A stretch of DNA of 64,000 nt from Pseudobutyrivibrio ruminis CF1b (GCF_000424005.1 NZ_AUJB01000008.1:496001-560000), one strand, 5' to 3'. Shown: positions 1 through 10,361, counted from the first letter of the stretch. A program made the numbers and translations. Notes: generated from the letters alone by a model not told the origin.

Positions 1-1
1 T

Positions 2-3000
2 GGCGAAAAGCTTCAGATAGGCAATGGTAATGGCGAAATTAATATTAAAGTAAATGGTGCCAGCACAGCCAGAGCAAGGTCTGATCAGGCTAATCTTCAG
101 TTTGCAGCCCTTGGTGCTGTAATGGTTGATGCAAATGCAGCAGGTGAATATAAAGCCACCTGGAATAATACCGCTAAAGAAACAGTAATAAGTGTTAAAG
201 ATATTAATATAATTAACAATTATGCATCCAAGGCAAATGCTAGTTTAACTCCATCTGCTTTTGGAGTGAATATTAGTTTTACTGACGCTAAATCTAATAA
301 TGCTACAGCTATGGCGTCTTCTATAGGTAAAGCTTCTGCAACAGGTGATATTAGTAATGCAACAGGAAACGTTAATATTGCCAGCATAGGAAGCTTAGTA
401 GAAGCTTATGCCCATATTGAGGGAGTACTTGTAACAGCAGAATTTGCTAAAATTGTATCAAACATCTCAACAGCTAAAGTTGAAGTAGATAATTCTGCCT
501 CCTTAGATGGAAGAAACAAAAATATTACTGCAAAGAATCTTACTGTTTTGGCTAAGCTTAATGAGGTTAATTCTATCGCCAAGGGCGGTTCGAATTCAAG
601 CAAACTAAATCTTACATTTGTAGAGACAGATTATACTAAAATTACTGCTAAAGCAGATGTTATCAATAACGCATATATTAATGATGCAAACATAAATGCA
701 ACAGGAGCAGTTAATGTAATCGCAGATGTTGAAAAGGCAAGTGATGAAAACAAGTCATTAGGAAATGTTGTTCATGTTGAGGCTACTGCTGACCAACCAA
801 AATACTCTATAAGTGTTGCAAGTGCTAACGTTGTGAGTACGGAAACGGATGCCGTAAGTACTGTTACCGCTAAGATTGTTGGAAAGAGTAATATAACAGC
901 TAATCAGATAAGTGTTACATCTGCTGATGGCACGGAAGTTTCATCGAAGGGTAGTGCGCCTCAGGCTCAGATTGAGACTAATAGCGTTAACATTAAGGCT
1001 GCAGATATTTGTAGAGTAAAGGTAATTACCCAAGCTGCACAAGCTAGAGCAAGAGAGGTTGTTTCAGAGATTGGAGATAATGTAACTCTTACAGCAACTG
1101 GAAACAATATTGCAGTTCTTGCATTATCTGAACTGGACCTTTATACGCATCTAAATAAGATGAGTAATTATTCCTTAGTCAAGCTTGGAAATTATTCTTA
1201 TGGAGTAGAAGTTGGTAAAACTTTTGTAAAAGCAAATATTTACGGAAAGCTCATATCTAATGGTAATGTGGATATTCTTGCAAAGGATAATGTCAAGTTA
1301 AAGGTAGATCCACTTGAGATTTTAAATGTAACTATTTTTCTATCTACTGATTTATTAGGAGCCTCAACAATTTGGAGTAAAGTCGAATCACAGAATGTAA
1401 ATGTTATTTTAGGAAATGGTTATGATAGCTCTATTGAAGCTCCAAATGGAACCATTACTGTATTAGCAGTTTCATCTGGCGATGTTGAGAATGAAATTAT
1501 TAATACTAATAAAGGTTTAGGAAATAAATGTAAGTTACATATAAGAGATGAGTATACTCGCTATACGACTGTGGATGTAAAAGATAACACGACTATATTC
1601 GCAGGATATGGTATTGCAATAAAAGCAGATGCTCAAAATGTTAAGATATCAAGTGCTGCTAATGGAGAGGCTCGTACGGCTGTAGAGATTTATGAGGTTT
1701 GGCCACAAATTAAATATAACGAGAATACAAATATTAATATTGGTGGTGGATGTGATATCACAGCTCAGCAAGGAGATAATTATATTGCGGCTCAATCAGA
1801 GAGCGATTTGAGTGCAAAAGCTAAGTATCACATTGAAAAAAATGCATATGGTACAAATAAACCTTTTACTCAAATCATTAGTATTGTTGATTTGAGAGTA
1901 GTCATTGCATCAAATAGTAACAAGAGAACTAATATTTACGGCAAAAATGTTACTATAGGAGCCTTTATTAATTTACAGAATCATATGTCAGAAGCTATTG
2001 CGGAATCCATTAGCGTAGTATCTGATACAATAGCGTCAAGTAGTGTGAATTCTAATAATTACTTGCTTGTAAATATTGGGAATGCAAGCATTATAGGTTA
2101 TGACACAATATTTATATTTACCGATGCAAAAAGCCTTGAAGAGCATTCTAAATCGTATGCCAAAATAGAAGGCTTTTCTGGTAAAGTTACTGCTGAGGCT
2201 AATGTTGCAGGTAGTGTTATTGGTGATATTAACATAGGTAATAACGCCTATAAAGCAGTTATTATGGGTCCAGAGATTGTTATTAATAATGGACTTGATG
2301 ACACTAAGATTAATATTAAACGTGATGTAGAGGCATATGGAGATACTATTGTTGAGGAAATAACAACATGGGTAGATGAAACCGTAAACGAAATTGAGGA
2401 GGAGACCAAAGACTGGCCATGGCCATTTAATAAACTTGTAGAATATTTAGTAGTTCGTCCAGTAAGATGGATAAATGAGAAAACTCAAAAAATTACGCAC
2501 TCAGAGGTTACTAAGGAAGCGAAAGGTAATTATGAGATTAACGGCAAGGTTAATGTTAATCTTGACTTATATTGTAGTGAATATGCTGCAGGTGTTAACA
2601 TTCTTATCGATGAAGATGGTAATGTTATAGCAACTGGTTTAAAGAATCCTGGTAATTATGTTAGTGTAGATAAGGATGCAATAACAGTTCATGACATTAA
2701 ACGAACCAGAGGTGGTAAGTTTACACTTAAAGCACCAAACTGCAATGCAAGTGGAACTATAACCTATTATAATAGCGTATATATCCCAAGCCTAAATATT
2801 GATAATTATTCGGATCTTCCTTTATACATTAGGAATATCTCTATGGTTAGCGATGTGGCAAGAGATGATAGTGATGCTTTTGTAACAGTGGTTACTATGC
2901 CACGTGGAATTAATATTGTTAATGCGTCACTTGAACCAACAAGAGTTGAGATTATTTCACATGGTAATGGCGATGTAATATTTCCAACCGGTAAAGGTGG

Positions 3001-4219
3001 AAATGGCAGGTCTTCATATGACGATTTTGATGCAGGAGAAGGAAGCATCTACATCAAGATGAACGGAGGCAATGTATACACGCAAGGTAATGCATTTGTT
3101 GTGGCAAATACATTTAAGGTTGAAGGTGCTGGAGCGATAGGACGTTGCAATAATGTGGGCGTCTTAGACTCTTCTAATCCTTTCAATTTGTATTTGAACA
3201 CAGTTGCGTTTATTAACAATAGTTACGTTAAGCGAGATGTAGATGTTGCAAGTGTATCTCTTGATGCTAAAGATTCAATTAATATTATGATTACACCTGT
3301 TGTACAGGTATTTGAGAAGGTAAATGAAATCTTATCAAGTGTAAGAAATTTTATCATTAGAAGTCTTAAAGCTAATAATGTATTACTTCAAATTGCTAAT
3401 CAGTACTATACAACAATGATTGTTCCGTCTAATGGAACAGGTAAAGGGAAGAATAGTATTAGAGAATTCTTATCGAATGGTGCAAACTATAATGCTTATT
3501 TCTGGCTTGATACTGTAGAAGCAGATACTTTGCAAGTGGATGTTCCAGCTCCAAGAGGAAGTAGTACATACACTATATACGTAGATCCTGAAGGCTATAA
3601 GGTTAACAATCTTATTCTGAATCTTGGAAACCGAGTTGAATGGAAGTTCTATAGCAGTTATGATGTAGATTTATTTGGAGATGGATGGATTATTCAGCGG
3701 ATATATGATAGAAATACGCGAGATTACATTGAAACATTAGAACTTAATGTAGAAAAAGAGAAGGAGGAAAAACTTCCAGTACTTAAGCATCTTAGAAGAA
3801 CCCAGAGGAACAATACAGATGCAAACATTAAAAATGAACCAACACCACTCGGCTTCTTGGGAATTACCAGCATTGCAGGAATTTTAAGTAAACTTAAGAA
3901 TGTAGTCGATTTCTCATTAGTTGTTAATATAAGTGGTTTGGATGCAGTTCTTGTTGCTAATGATTGTTCTGTTAATAGTATGCAGCGTGTAATTCTTGAT
4001 TTATATACAGGTTGTGTGAACTTGGTTCGTAAGCCAAACGATTATAGCAATGCATTAAAAAAGTGTTTAGAGTTATTTGAGAATATTAAAAAGGTAGGAG
4101 GGGAGTATTATGAGGCGGCTAAAGATAAGCTGAATGAAGTAGTTGATAAACTATTTGAAGGAGGTAATCTTTACTTTTTTGACAAAATATTTAAAAAGTT
4201 TATTAATGATAACTTGTAA
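2..4219 (+). CDS. Giant repeat-rich adhesin, LktA-like, 5' end outside window
   Basis: The reading frame is open from base 2, so the first ATG inside it (position 122) is not the true start and the gene begins upstream. About 1400 residues are visible. They are rich in Asn, Ala, Ile, Val and Thr and carry many degenerate repeats of the kind 'A-x-V-x-N-x-x-I-x-A-x-N-I-x-V', which suggest a long beta-helix or filamentous surface protein like the LktA-family adhesins. No LPXTG motif, SLH domain or C-terminal membrane anchor is visible; the last 100 residues are instead charged and helical. Its role is probably adhesion or a surface filament. The low-complexity repeats make the exact family uncertain. 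Confidence 0.6.
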   Translation, partial: GEKLQIGNGNGEINIKVNGASTARARSDQANLQFAALGAVMVDANAAGEYKATWNNTAKETVISVKDINIINNYASKANASLTPSAFGVNISFTDAKSNNATAMASSIGKASATGDISNATGNVNIASIGSLVEAYAHIEGVLVTAEFAKIVSNISTAKVEVDNSASLDGRNKNITAKNLTVLAKLNEVNSIAKGGSNSSKLNLTFVETDYTKITAKADVINNAYINDANINATGAVNVIADVEKASDENKSLGNVVHVEATADQPKYSISVASANVVSTETDAVSTVTAKIVGKSNITANQISVTSADGTEVSSKGSAPQAQIETNSVNIKAADICRVKVITQAAQARAREVVSEIGDNVTLTATGNNIAVLALSELDLYTHLNKMSNYSLVKLGNYSYGVEVGKTFVKANIYGKLISNGNVDILAKDNVKLKVDPLEILNVTIFLSTDLLGASTIWSKVESQNVNVILGNGYDSSIEAPNGTITVLAVSSGDVENEIINTNKGLGNKCKLHIRDEYTRYTTVDVKDNTTIFAGYGIAIKADAQNVKISSAANGEARTAVEIYEVWPQIKYNENTNINIGGGCDITAQQGDNYIAAQSESDLSAKAKYHIEKNAYGTNKPFTQIISIVDLRVVIASNSNKRTNIYGKNVTIGAFINLQNHMSEAIAESISVVSDTIASSSVNSNNYLLVNIGNASIIGYDTIFIFTDAKSLEEHSKSYAKIEGFSGKVTAEANVAGSVIGDINIGNNAYKAVIMGPEIVINNGLDDTKINIKRDVEAYGDTIVEEITTWVDETVNEIEEETKDWPWPFNKLVEYLVVRPVRWINEKTQKITHSEVTKEAKGNYEINGKVNVNLDLYCSEYAAGVNILIDEDGNVIATGLKNPGNYVSVDKDAITVHDIKRTRGGKFTLKAPNCNASGTITYYNSVYIPSLNIDNYSDLPLYIRNISMVSDVARDDSDAFVTVVTMPRGINIVNASLEPTRVEIISHGNGDVIFPTGKGGNGRSSYDDFDAGEGSIYIKMNGGNVYTQGNAFVVANTFKVEGAGAIGRCNNVGVLDSSNPFNLYLNTVAFINNSYVKRDVDVASVSLDAKDSINIMITPVVQVFEKVNEILSSVRNFIIRSLKANNVLLQIANQYYTTMIVPSNGTGKGKNSIREFLSNGANYNAYFWLDTVEADTLQVDVPAPRGSSTYTIYVDPEGYKVNNLILNLGNRVEWKFYSSYDVDLFGDGWIIQRIYDRNTRDYIETLELNVEKEKEEKLPVLKHLRRTQRNNTDANIKNEPTPLGFLGITSIAGILSKLKNVVDFSLVVNISGLDAVLVANDCSVNSMQRVILDLYTGCVNLVRKPNDYSNALKKCLELFENIKKVGGEYYEAAKDKLNEVVDKLFEGGNLYFFDKIFKKFINDNL

Positions 4220-4234
4220 AATCTATGATTATAG

Positions 4235-4262
4235 TTGACAAATAGATATTTTATGCTAAAAT
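4235..4262 (+). promoter_or_regulatory. Promoter of rpsU
   Basis: TTGACA at 4235-4240 is followed after 16 bases by TAAAAT at 4257-4262. A TG at 4254-4255 makes an extended -10 box. It sits in the gap after the adhesin and about 65 bases before the rpsU start, so it is a strong sigma-A type promoter for rpsU. Confidence 0.75.
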
Positions 4263-4326
4263 GCTTGTTAGTGCTTTTAGATTAATGAGTACAAGTCCCC
4301 AAATGGAGGGAGGTTAGGATTAGACT

Positions 4327-4500
4327 ATGTCATATGTTACAGTTAAAGAAAACGAGTCATTAGACAGCGCTCTTCGTAGATTTAAGAGAAACTGTGCTAA
4401 GGCTGGTATCCAGCAGGAGATTCGTAAGCGTGAGCACTATGAGAAGCCTTCAGTAAAGCGTAAGAAGAAGTCTGAGGCTGCTAGAAAGCGTAAATACTAA
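4327..4500 (+). CDS. rpsU: 30S ribosomal protein S21
   Basis: A 57-residue, very basic protein that starts [20 protein letters not shown] and ends in a Lys/Arg-rich tail (AARKRKY). Length and sequence are typical of bacterial S21, a small-subunit protein that binds near the 3' end of 16S rRNA and helps translation initiation. A GGAGGGAGG-type ribosome binding site lies about 15 bases upstream. It has its own promoter and a terminator directly after it, so it is probably a single-gene unit. Confidence 0.96.
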   Translation: MSYVTVKENESLDSALRRFKRNCAKAGIQQEIRKREHYEKPSVKRKKKSEAARKRKY

Positions 4501-4527
4501 TTTACAGCTTACAATTTTGAATTTATG

Positions 4528-4560
4528 GCCTATATCGTTACGGCGGTATAGGCTATTTTT
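4528..4560 (+). terminator. Terminator after rpsU
   Basis: The arms GCCTATA (4528-4534) and TATAGGC (4547-4553) flank a 12-base loop and are followed by ATTTTT. This is a rho-independent terminator between rpsU and prfC. Confidence 0.75.
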
Positions 4561-4585
4561 CGGTTTATATACATGGAGGTTTTAA

Positions 4586-6175
4586 ATGGCTTTTACAGTT
4601 GAAGAAGAAATTAAGCGTCGTCGTACATTTGCGATTATTTCCCATCCCGATGCTGGTAAGACTACTCTTACAGAAAAGTTCCTTTTATATGGAGGACAGA
4701 TTAACCTTGCAGGTTCTGTAAAGGGTAAGGCTACAGCTCGTCATGCAGTATCTGACTGGATGGAAATCGAGAAGGAGAGAGGTATTTCAGTTACTTCTTC
4801 AGTTCTTCAGTTCGAGTATGATGGCTATTGCATAAATATCCTTGATACACCTGGACATCAGGACTTCTCAGAGGATACATATCGTACACTTATGGCAGCA
4901 GATTCAGCTGTAATGGTTATCGATGCATCTAAGGGTGTTGAGGCACAGACACGAAAGCTTTTCAAGGTCTGCGTTATGAGACACATCCCTATCTTTACAT
5001 TCATTAATAAGATGGATAGAGATGCAAATGATACATTTGAGCTTCTTGATGATATTGAAAATGAGCTTGGCATCGCTACAGTTCCAGTAAACTGGCCAAT
5101 CGGTTCAGGTAAAGAATTCAAGGGTGTTTATGATAGAAATACACGCTGTGTTCGTATGTTCTCTGATACACAGAAGGGGACAAAGCAGGGAGAGGAGCGT
5201 ATTCTTTCTATCGACGATCCAGCTTTAAAGGACGAAATCGGACAGGATAAGTACGACCAGCTTATGGAGGAGCTTGAGCTTCTTGATGGTGCTGGCGCTG
5301 AATTTAATCAGGAATTAGTTACAGCCGGAGAGCTTTCACCAGTATTCTTTGGATCAGCTCTTACAAACTTCGGTGTTGAGACATTCCTTGAGCATTTCCT
5401 TCAGATGACATACAGCCCACTTCCACGTAAGAGTGACGCTGGCGAGATTAGTCCATTCTCTGAGGATTTCTCAGCTTTTGTATTTAAGATTCAGGCAAAC
5501 ATGAACAAGGCTCACCGAGACAGAGTAGCTTTCCTTCGTATTTGTTCTGGCACTTTCGATGCTTCAAAGGATTACTTACACGTTCAGGGCGGCCGTAAGG
5601 CTAAGCTTTCTGCTCCACAGCAGATGATGGCTGATGAGCGTAAGATAGTAGATAAGGCATATGCAGGCGATATCATCGGTGTATTCGATCCAGGTCTTTA
5701 CAGCATTGGTGATACATTTACTTCAGCTAAGAAGCCATTTAAGTTCGAGGGTATCCCTACCTTCGCACCAGAGCATTTCGCACGTGTTCGTCAGATTGAT
5801 ACTATGAAGCGTAAGCAGTTCATGAAGGGAATCACACAGATTGCACAGGAAGGTGCCATCCAGATTTTCCAGGAATACAACACAGGTATGGAAGAAATCA
5901 TCGTAGGTGTTGTAGGTGTTCTTCAGTTTGACGTTTTAAAATATCGTTTGAACAACGAATATAATGTAGAAATCGGTCTTGAGAACCTTCCATACGAACA
6001 TATCAGATGGATTGAAGGAGATTACGACATCAATAAGATCTCTGGTACTTCTGATATGAAGAAGATTAAAGACCTTAAGGACAGACCACTTCTCTTATTT
6101 GTTAACTCATGGTCTGTTGGAATGGTTCTTGATAGAAACGAAGGTCTTGTTCTTTCAGAATTTGGTACTAACTAA
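4586..6175 (+). CDS. prfC: Peptide chain release factor 3
   Basis: A 529-residue translational GTPase, the full length of RF3. The G1 motif is HPDAGKTTLTEKFLL near residue 20, the switch-II region is DTPGHQDFSEDTYRTL near residue 90, and the G4 motif NKMDRD lies near residue 142. The Ser/His pattern and C-terminal domains (e.g. 'GVVGVLQFDVLKYRL') fit RF3 rather than EF-G. RF3 recycles RF1/RF2 from the ribosome after peptide release. The start has a good GGAGG site 9 bases upstream. It stands alone between terminators. Confidence 0.96.
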   Translation: MAFTVEEEIKRRRTFAIISHPDAGKTTLTEKFLLYGGQINLAGSVKGKATARHAVSDWMEIEKERGISVTSSVLQFEYDGYCINILDTPGHQDFSEDTYRTLMAADSAVMVIDASKGVEAQTRKLFKVCVMRHIPIFTFINKMDRDANDTFELLDDIENELGIATVPVNWPIGSGKEFKGVYDRNTRCVRMFSDTQKGTKQGEERILSIDDPALKDEIGQDKYDQLMEELELLDGAGAEFNQELVTAGELSPVFFGSALTNFGVETFLEHFLQMTYSPLPRKSDAGEISPFSEDFSAFVFKIQANMNKAHRDRVAFLRICSGTFDASKDYLHVQGGRKAKLSAPQQMMADERKIVDKAYAGDIIGVFDPGLYSIGDTFTSAKKPFKFEGIPTFAPEHFARVRQIDTMKRKQFMKGITQIAQEGAIQIFQEYNTGMEEIIVGVVGVLQFDVLKYRLNNEYNVEIGLENLPYEHIRWIEGDYDINKISGTSDMKKIKDLKDRPLLLFVNSWSVGMVLDRNEGLVLSEFGTN

Positions 6176-6193
6176 AATCGTTATAAAAAGTGC

Positions 6194-6222
6194 TTGACTT
6201 ACAAAAGATAGGCATGTATATT
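6194..6222 (+). promoter_or_regulatory. Promoter-like pair facing a terminator
   Basis: TTGACT (6194-6199), 17 bases, then TATATT (6217-6222). Its expected transcript start would fall at the base of the hairpin at 6229. It may be chance, or make a very short attenuated RNA. Confidence 0.35.
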
Positions 6223-6228
6223 ATTGGG

Positions 6229-6255
6229 CAGTGGCGTTCGCCACTGTCTTTTTTG
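6229..6255 (+). terminator. Terminator after prfC
   Basis: CAGTGGC (6229-6235) and GCCACTG (6240-6246) form a 7-bp stem with a 4-base loop, followed by TCTTTTTT. This is a clear rho-independent terminator. Confidence 0.85.
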
Positions 6256-6292
6256 TTTTTGTTTTTATTCTAATTTTTATCCCATTTTATTG

Positions 6293-6321
6293 TTGACATT
6301 TAATACCCATTTCACTATTAT
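6293..6321 (+). promoter_or_regulatory. recA promoter
   Basis: TTGACA at 6293-6298, a 17-base spacer, then TATTAT at 6316-6321. It lies just upstream of a LexA-type operator and recA. Confidence 0.8.
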
Positions 6322-6334
6322 TATATTAAAAGAA

Positions 6335-6348
6335 CGAACAGTTGTTCC
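6335..6348 (+). promoter_or_regulatory. LexA (SOS) operator of recA
   Basis: CGAACAGTTGTTCC matches the Gram-positive LexA/DinR consensus CGAACRNRYGTTYC at 13 of 14 positions. It lies 13 bases after the -10 box, where bound LexA would block the recA promoter until DNA damage. Confidence 0.85.
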
Positions 6349-6366
6349 GAACGGAGGTTTTATAAA

Positions 6367-7422
6367 ATGGCAAATGAAGATAAGCTTAGAGCATTAGATG
6401 CGGCTATATCACAGATTGAGAAGCAGTACGGTAAGGGTTCAGTTATGAAGCTTGGCGAGGGCGCTAATGTACAGGTTGAGACAGTTCCTACAGGTTCTAT
6501 CAGCCTTGATATCGCACTTGGTCAGGGTGGCTTCCCTAAGGGCCGTATCATTGAGATATATGGACCAGAGTCGTCTGGTAAGACTACACTTGCACTTCAC
6601 GCAGTAGCAGAGGTTCAGAAAGCAGGCGGTATCGCTGGTTTCATCGATGCTGAGCACGCTCTTGATCCTAAATATGCTAAGGCAATTGGTGTTAACATCG
6701 ACGAGTTATACATTTCTCAGCCAGACAATGGTGAGCAGGCTCTTGAGATTACAGAGACTATGGTACGTTCAGGCGCTATGGACATCATCGTAGTGGATTC
6801 AGTAGCAGCCCTTGTACCAAAGGCAGAAATCGACGGAGATATGGGAGACAGCCATGTTGGTCTTCATGCACGTCTTATGTCACAGGCCATGAGAAAGCTT
6901 ACAGGTATCGTTGCCAAGACAAATTGCGTAGTTATCTTTATCAACCAGCTTCGTGAGAAGGTTGGCGTTATGTTTGGAAATCCTGAGACTACTACAGGTG
7001 GTCGCGCCCTTAAGTTCTATGCATCAGTTCGTATCGATGTACGTCGTATCGAGGCTCTTAAGCAGAACGGCGAGGTAATTGGTAACAGAACACGTGCTAA
7101 GATCGTTAAGAATAAGGTGGCACCTCCATTCCGTGAGGCAGAATTTGATATCATGTTCGGTGAGGGAATCTCACGTGAGGGCGACATCCTTGATGTAGCT
7201 ACAAATCTCGATATCATTCAGAAGTCAGGCGCTTGGTATGCATATCTTGGTGAGAAAATCGGCCAGGGCCGAGAGAACGCTAAGATTTACCTTAAGCAGA
7301 ATAAGGATGTTTGCGAGGAAATTGCAAACGCTATTCGCGAGCACTACGCTGAGACCGACGAGAGCGAAGTAGGCTTAGTTGGCGGTGAAAAGGAAGATAT
7401 ACCTACAGAGGTTATTGAATAA
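6367..7422 (+). CDS. recA: RecA recombinase
   Basis: A 351-residue RecA of normal length. The Walker A motif is [10 protein letters not shown] near residue 66, followed by the characteristic [10 protein letters not shown], the Walker B stretch [12 protein letters not shown], and loop L2 ([22 protein letters not shown]). RecA forms filaments on single-stranded DNA, drives strand exchange and stimulates LexA self-cleavage. A strong site (ACGGAGG) precedes the start. The LexA box in its promoter and recX directly behind it (2-base gap) fit the usual SOS-regulated recA-recX operon. Confidence 0.98.
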   Translation: MANEDKLRALDAAISQIEKQYGKGSVMKLGEGANVQVETVPTGSISLDIALGQGGFPKGRIIEIYGPESSGKTTLALHAVAEVQKAGGIAGFIDAEHALDPKYAKAIGVNIDELYISQPDNGEQALEITETMVRSGAMDIIVVDSVAALVPKAEIDGDMGDSHVGLHARLMSQAMRKLTGIVAKTNCVVIFINQLREKVGVMFGNPETTTGGRALKFYASVRIDVRRIEALKQNGEVIGNRTRAKIVKNKVAPPFREAEFDIMFGEGISREGDILDVATNLDIIQKSGAWYAYLGEKIGQGRENAKIYLKQNKDVCEEIANAIREHYAETDESEVGLVGGEKEDIPTEVIE

Positions 7423-7424
7423 TT

Positions 7425-8018
7425 ATGGAAATCACATCTCTTGTTAAATTATCCAAGGGAAGAGCAAAAATCTGTCTCGACAACGGGGCAGATTTTGTTC
7501 TATATAAAAAAGAATATGAAAGCTATGGTATAGAAGAGGGGGCAGATTTATCCCCTGCAGACTATGAGGAGATTTGCACCGAGATTCTCATACCTCGCTG
7601 TAAGAAGCGCGCTCTTCATTTGCTGGAAAAGCAGGACCGCTCAGAGAAGAACCTTAGAGATAAACTAAAAGAAGGCGGTTATTCATCGGATATCATCGAT
7701 ATTGCCATAGATTATATCAATGATTATGGCTATCTGGATGATGCCCGTATGGCTGCCAGTCATGTTCGTTTTTACCAGGACAGCCGCAGTCGTAACAGAC
7801 TTCGTCAGGACCTTATGGGAAAGGGCATTTCTTCTGATGTAATCGAGCGTGTTTTAGAGGAAGAATATACTGCAGATGAGCAAGAATTGATAAATCGACT
7901 TCTTGAAAAGAAGGGCTATGATAAAGAAAATGCCACTTATGAGGATCGTGGAAAGATGTATCGATTTTTGGCAGGCAGAGGTTTTTCATCTGAATCAATT
8001 AGTAAATCCTTAAATTGA
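7425..8018 (+). CDS. recX: Regulatory protein RecX
   Basis: A 197-residue protein starting two bases after the recA stop, so the pair is co-transcribed and probably translationally coupled. Helical three-helix repeats typical of RecX are seen, for example 'ALHLLEKQDRSEKNLRDKL', 'IDYINDYGYLDDARMA' and 'LRQDLMGKGISSDVIERVL'. RecX caps and limits growth of RecA filaments. The N-terminal 60 residues resemble the extension seen in clostridial RecX proteins. Confidence 0.9.
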   Translation: MEITSLVKLSKGRAKICLDNGADFVLYKKEYESYGIEEGADLSPADYEEICTEILIPRCKKRALHLLEKQDRSEKNLRDKLKEGGYSSDIIDIAIDYINDYGYLDDARMAASHVRFYQDSRSRNRLRQDLMGKGISSDVIERVLEEEYTADEQELINRLLEKKGYDKENATYEDRGKMYRFLAGRGFSSESISKSLN

Positions 8019-8101
8019 GATTTAATTAAGCATAATTTTATTTAATTAAATTAAAACAAACTTAACTCATGCCCAGACTACTATATATAGTATACATTTT
8101 C

Positions 8102-8130
8102 TTGACATGAGCCCATTATAAAGTTAAACT
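8102..8130 (+). promoter_or_regulatory. Probable promoter of rny
   Basis: TTGACA (8102-8107), 17 bases, TAAACT (8125-8130), about 85 bases before the rny start. The 199-base gap from recX to rny holds no other gene; it is AT-rich. Confidence 0.5.
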
Positions 8131-8217
8131 AATTGTGTTGAAGTTTATAAATGAGAGCATTTATTTTAGCTTTTATTTTATATTCAAATTTAGAAAATTT
8201 TATAAGGAGGTGCTCCT

Positions 8218-9771
8218 GTGAACGTTGTAACGGTAATAGTTATTTGCCTTATCGTTGCAGTTGTCGCAGCTGTTGTTACACTTTTTGTAGCCAATAAGCA
8301 TCATGAGACTCAGGGCAAGAATAAAGTAGATTCTGCCGAGGCTAAGGCTCGTGAGATTATTGATGAGGCTGTAAAGAGTGCGGAGGCCAAGAAGAGAGAG
8401 GCGATGCTCGAGGCTAAGGAAGATGCCATGAGACAGAAGAACGATCTCGACAAGGAAATCCGTGAGCGCCGAGCAGAGATTCAGCGTAGTGAGCATAGAA
8501 TTTCTCAGAAGGAAGATAACCTTGAGAAGAAGCTCGAAGCGGTAGAGAAGAGAGAAGCTGAATTCGCTCGTCAGGAACAGCAGTTAAACAAGCAGCGAGA
8601 AGAGGTTGCAAAGCTTAATCAACAGCGTGTACAGGAACTAGAGAGAATCTCAGGACTTACCTCCGAACAAGCAAAAGAACAACTTTTAAAATCTGTAGAA
8701 GAAGACGTCAAATTAGACGCAGCAAAGCTTATTAAGGAAAGTCTTACTCAGGCAAAGGACGAAGCTGAGAAGAAGGCTCGTGAGATCGTTGTTAGCGCTA
8801 TCCAGAAGTGCTCAGCAGATCACGTTGCAGAGACTACTATTTCAGTAGTACAGCTTCCAAATGATGAGATGAAGGGACGTATCATTGGTCGTGAGGGTAG
8901 AAATATCCGTACACTTGAGACAATGACAGGTGTTGAACTTATCATTGATGATACTCCAGAGGCAGTTATTTTATCTGCATTTGATCCAGTTAGACGTGAG
9001 ATTGCACGTATTGCATTGGAGAAGCTCATTGTTGATGGTCGTATCCATCCAGCGAGAATTGAGGAGACTGTTGAGAAGGCTAAAAAGGAAGTAGAACAGC
9101 AGATTCGTGAGGAAGGCGATGCAGCCGCTCTCGAGGTTGGTGTTCAGGGTATTCACCCAGAGCTTCTTAGATTACTTGGAAAGATGAAATTCAGAACTAG
9201 CTACGGTCAGAATGTTCTTAAGCATTCTATCGAGGTTGCCCAGTTATCAGGACTCCTTGCTGCAGAGCTTGGTCTTGATGTGAGAGTGGCTAAGCGTGCT
9301 GGTTTGCTCCATGATATTGGAAAGGCAGTAGATAGAGAGCAGGAGGGTACTCACGTACAGCTCGGCGCAGATCTTTGTCGTAAGTACAAAGAGTCTCAGA
9401 CAGTAGTAAATGCTGTAGAGGCACATCATGGCGATGTAGAGCCAGAAACACTTATAGCTTGTATTGTACAGGCAGCTGATACTATCAGCGCAGCTCGTCC
9501 AGGTGCTCGTAGAGAGGCTATGGAGACATACACAAACAGATTAAAAGAATTAGAAGAAATTTCTAACAGTTTTAAGGGTGTTGAAAAATCTTTTGCTATT
9601 CAAGCAGGTAGAGAGATTCGAATCATGGTGGTTCCTGAACAGGTTACAGATGCCGATATGGTCATCATGGCGAGGGATATTTCAAAGCAGATAGAAAATC
9701 AGCTTGAGTATCCAGGACAGATTAAGGTTAACGTAATTCGTGAGTCACGAGTTACAGATTACGCGAAGTAA
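8218..9771 (+). CDS. rny: Ribonuclease Y
   Basis: A 517-residue RNase Y of normal length with a GTG start 7 bases after AAGGAGG. The order is an N-terminal membrane helix (about residues 5-25), a long charged coiled coil (about 35-200), a KH RNA-binding domain ([15 protein letters not shown] near residue 222), and an HD phosphohydrolase domain with HDIGKAVDR near residue 365. RNase Y is the main membrane-bound endoribonuclease that starts mRNA decay in many Firmicutes. Confidence 0.97.
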   Translation: MNVVTVIVICLIVAVVAAVVTLFVANKHHETQGKNKVDSAEAKAREIIDEAVKSAEAKKREAMLEAKEDAMRQKNDLDKEIRERRAEIQRSEHRISQKEDNLEKKLEAVEKREAEFARQEQQLNKQREEVAKLNQQRVQELERISGLTSEQAKEQLLKSVEEDVKLDAAKLIKESLTQAKDEAEKKAREIVVSAIQKCSADHVAETTISVVQLPNDEMKGRIIGREGRNIRTLETMTGVELIIDDTPEAVILSAFDPVRREIARIALEKLIVDGRIHPARIEETVEKAKKEVEQQIREEGDAAALEVGVQGIHPELLRLLGKMKFRTSYGQNVLKHSIEVAQLSGLLAAELGLDVRVAKRAGLLHDIGKAVDREQEGTHVQLGADLCRKYKESQTVVNAVEAHHGDVEPETLIACIVQAADTISAARPGARREAMETYTNRLKELEEISNSFKGVEKSFAIQAGREIRIMVVPEQVTDADMVIMARDISKQIENQLEYPGQIKVNVIRESRVTDYAK

Positions 9772-9778
9772 TTACTGG

Positions 9779-9804
9779 GCGGCTGGTTATCCAGCCGCTT
9801 TTTT
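9779..9804 (+). terminator. Terminator after rny
   Basis: GCGGCTGG (9779-9786) and CCAGCCGC (9791-9798) form a perfect 8-bp stem with a TTAT loop, followed by six T. This is a strong rho-independent terminator. Confidence 0.9.
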
Positions 9805-9824
9805 AATGGAGGAACATAATAATC

Positions 9825-10361
9825 ATGGAACAGATTAAAAGAATAGATAGAAAATTGGTTCATAGTGGAGCAATACTGGATTTTTATGAAGACACTATGC
9901 TTCTTCCAAATGGCAAAACAGAGACATGGGATTTCATCAGTCACAGAATGGGCGCAGCATGTGTACTTGCTGTAAAGCCAGATGGAAAGATTCTTATGGT
10001 AAGACAGTTTAGAAATGCACTTGATAGAGAGACACTTGAGATTCCTGCAGGTAAAAGAGATTCTGTAAATGAAGATACAGCTATTTGCGCAGCAAGAGAG
10101 CTTGAGGAGGAGACAGGATACAGAGCTGGTAAATTAGAAAAGCTACTGTCTCTTAAATCGACAGTAGCTTTTTGTGATGAGCTTATTGATGTTTATCTTG
10201 CCACAGACCTTGAGAAGGTTGGAGAGCAGAAGCTTGATGAATCTGAAGAAATCGATATCGAAGCATGGGATTTAAATGACCTGCTTGATATGTGCTATTC
10301 AGGAAAGCTTCAGGACGCCAAAACTGTGGCTGCTATAATGGCTTATGCAGCACGCCGTTAG
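9825..10361 (+). CDS. NUDIX hydrolase, ADP-ribose pyrophosphatase type
   Basis: A 178-residue NUDIX protein with the box GKRDSVNEDTAICAARELEE followed by ETGY, near residues 70-95; one residue more than the canonical G-x5-E spacing. The N-terminal beta strands with 'VRQFRNALDRETLEIPAG' are typical of ADP-ribose pyrophosphatases that cut ADP-ribose into AMP and ribose 5-phosphate. The start follows GGAGG by 14 bases. Its stop codon overlaps the stop of the convergent aroF gene by four bases. The exact substrate cannot be proved from the sequence. Confidence 0.85.
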   Translation: MEQIKRIDRKLVHSGAILDFYEDTMLLPNGKTETWDFISHRMGAACVLAVKPDGKILMVRQFRNALDRETLEIPAGKRDSVNEDTAICAARELEEETGYRAGKLEKLLSLKSTVAFCDELIDVYLATDLEKVGEQKLDESEEIDIEAWDLNDLLDMCYSGKLQDAKTVAAIMAYAARR

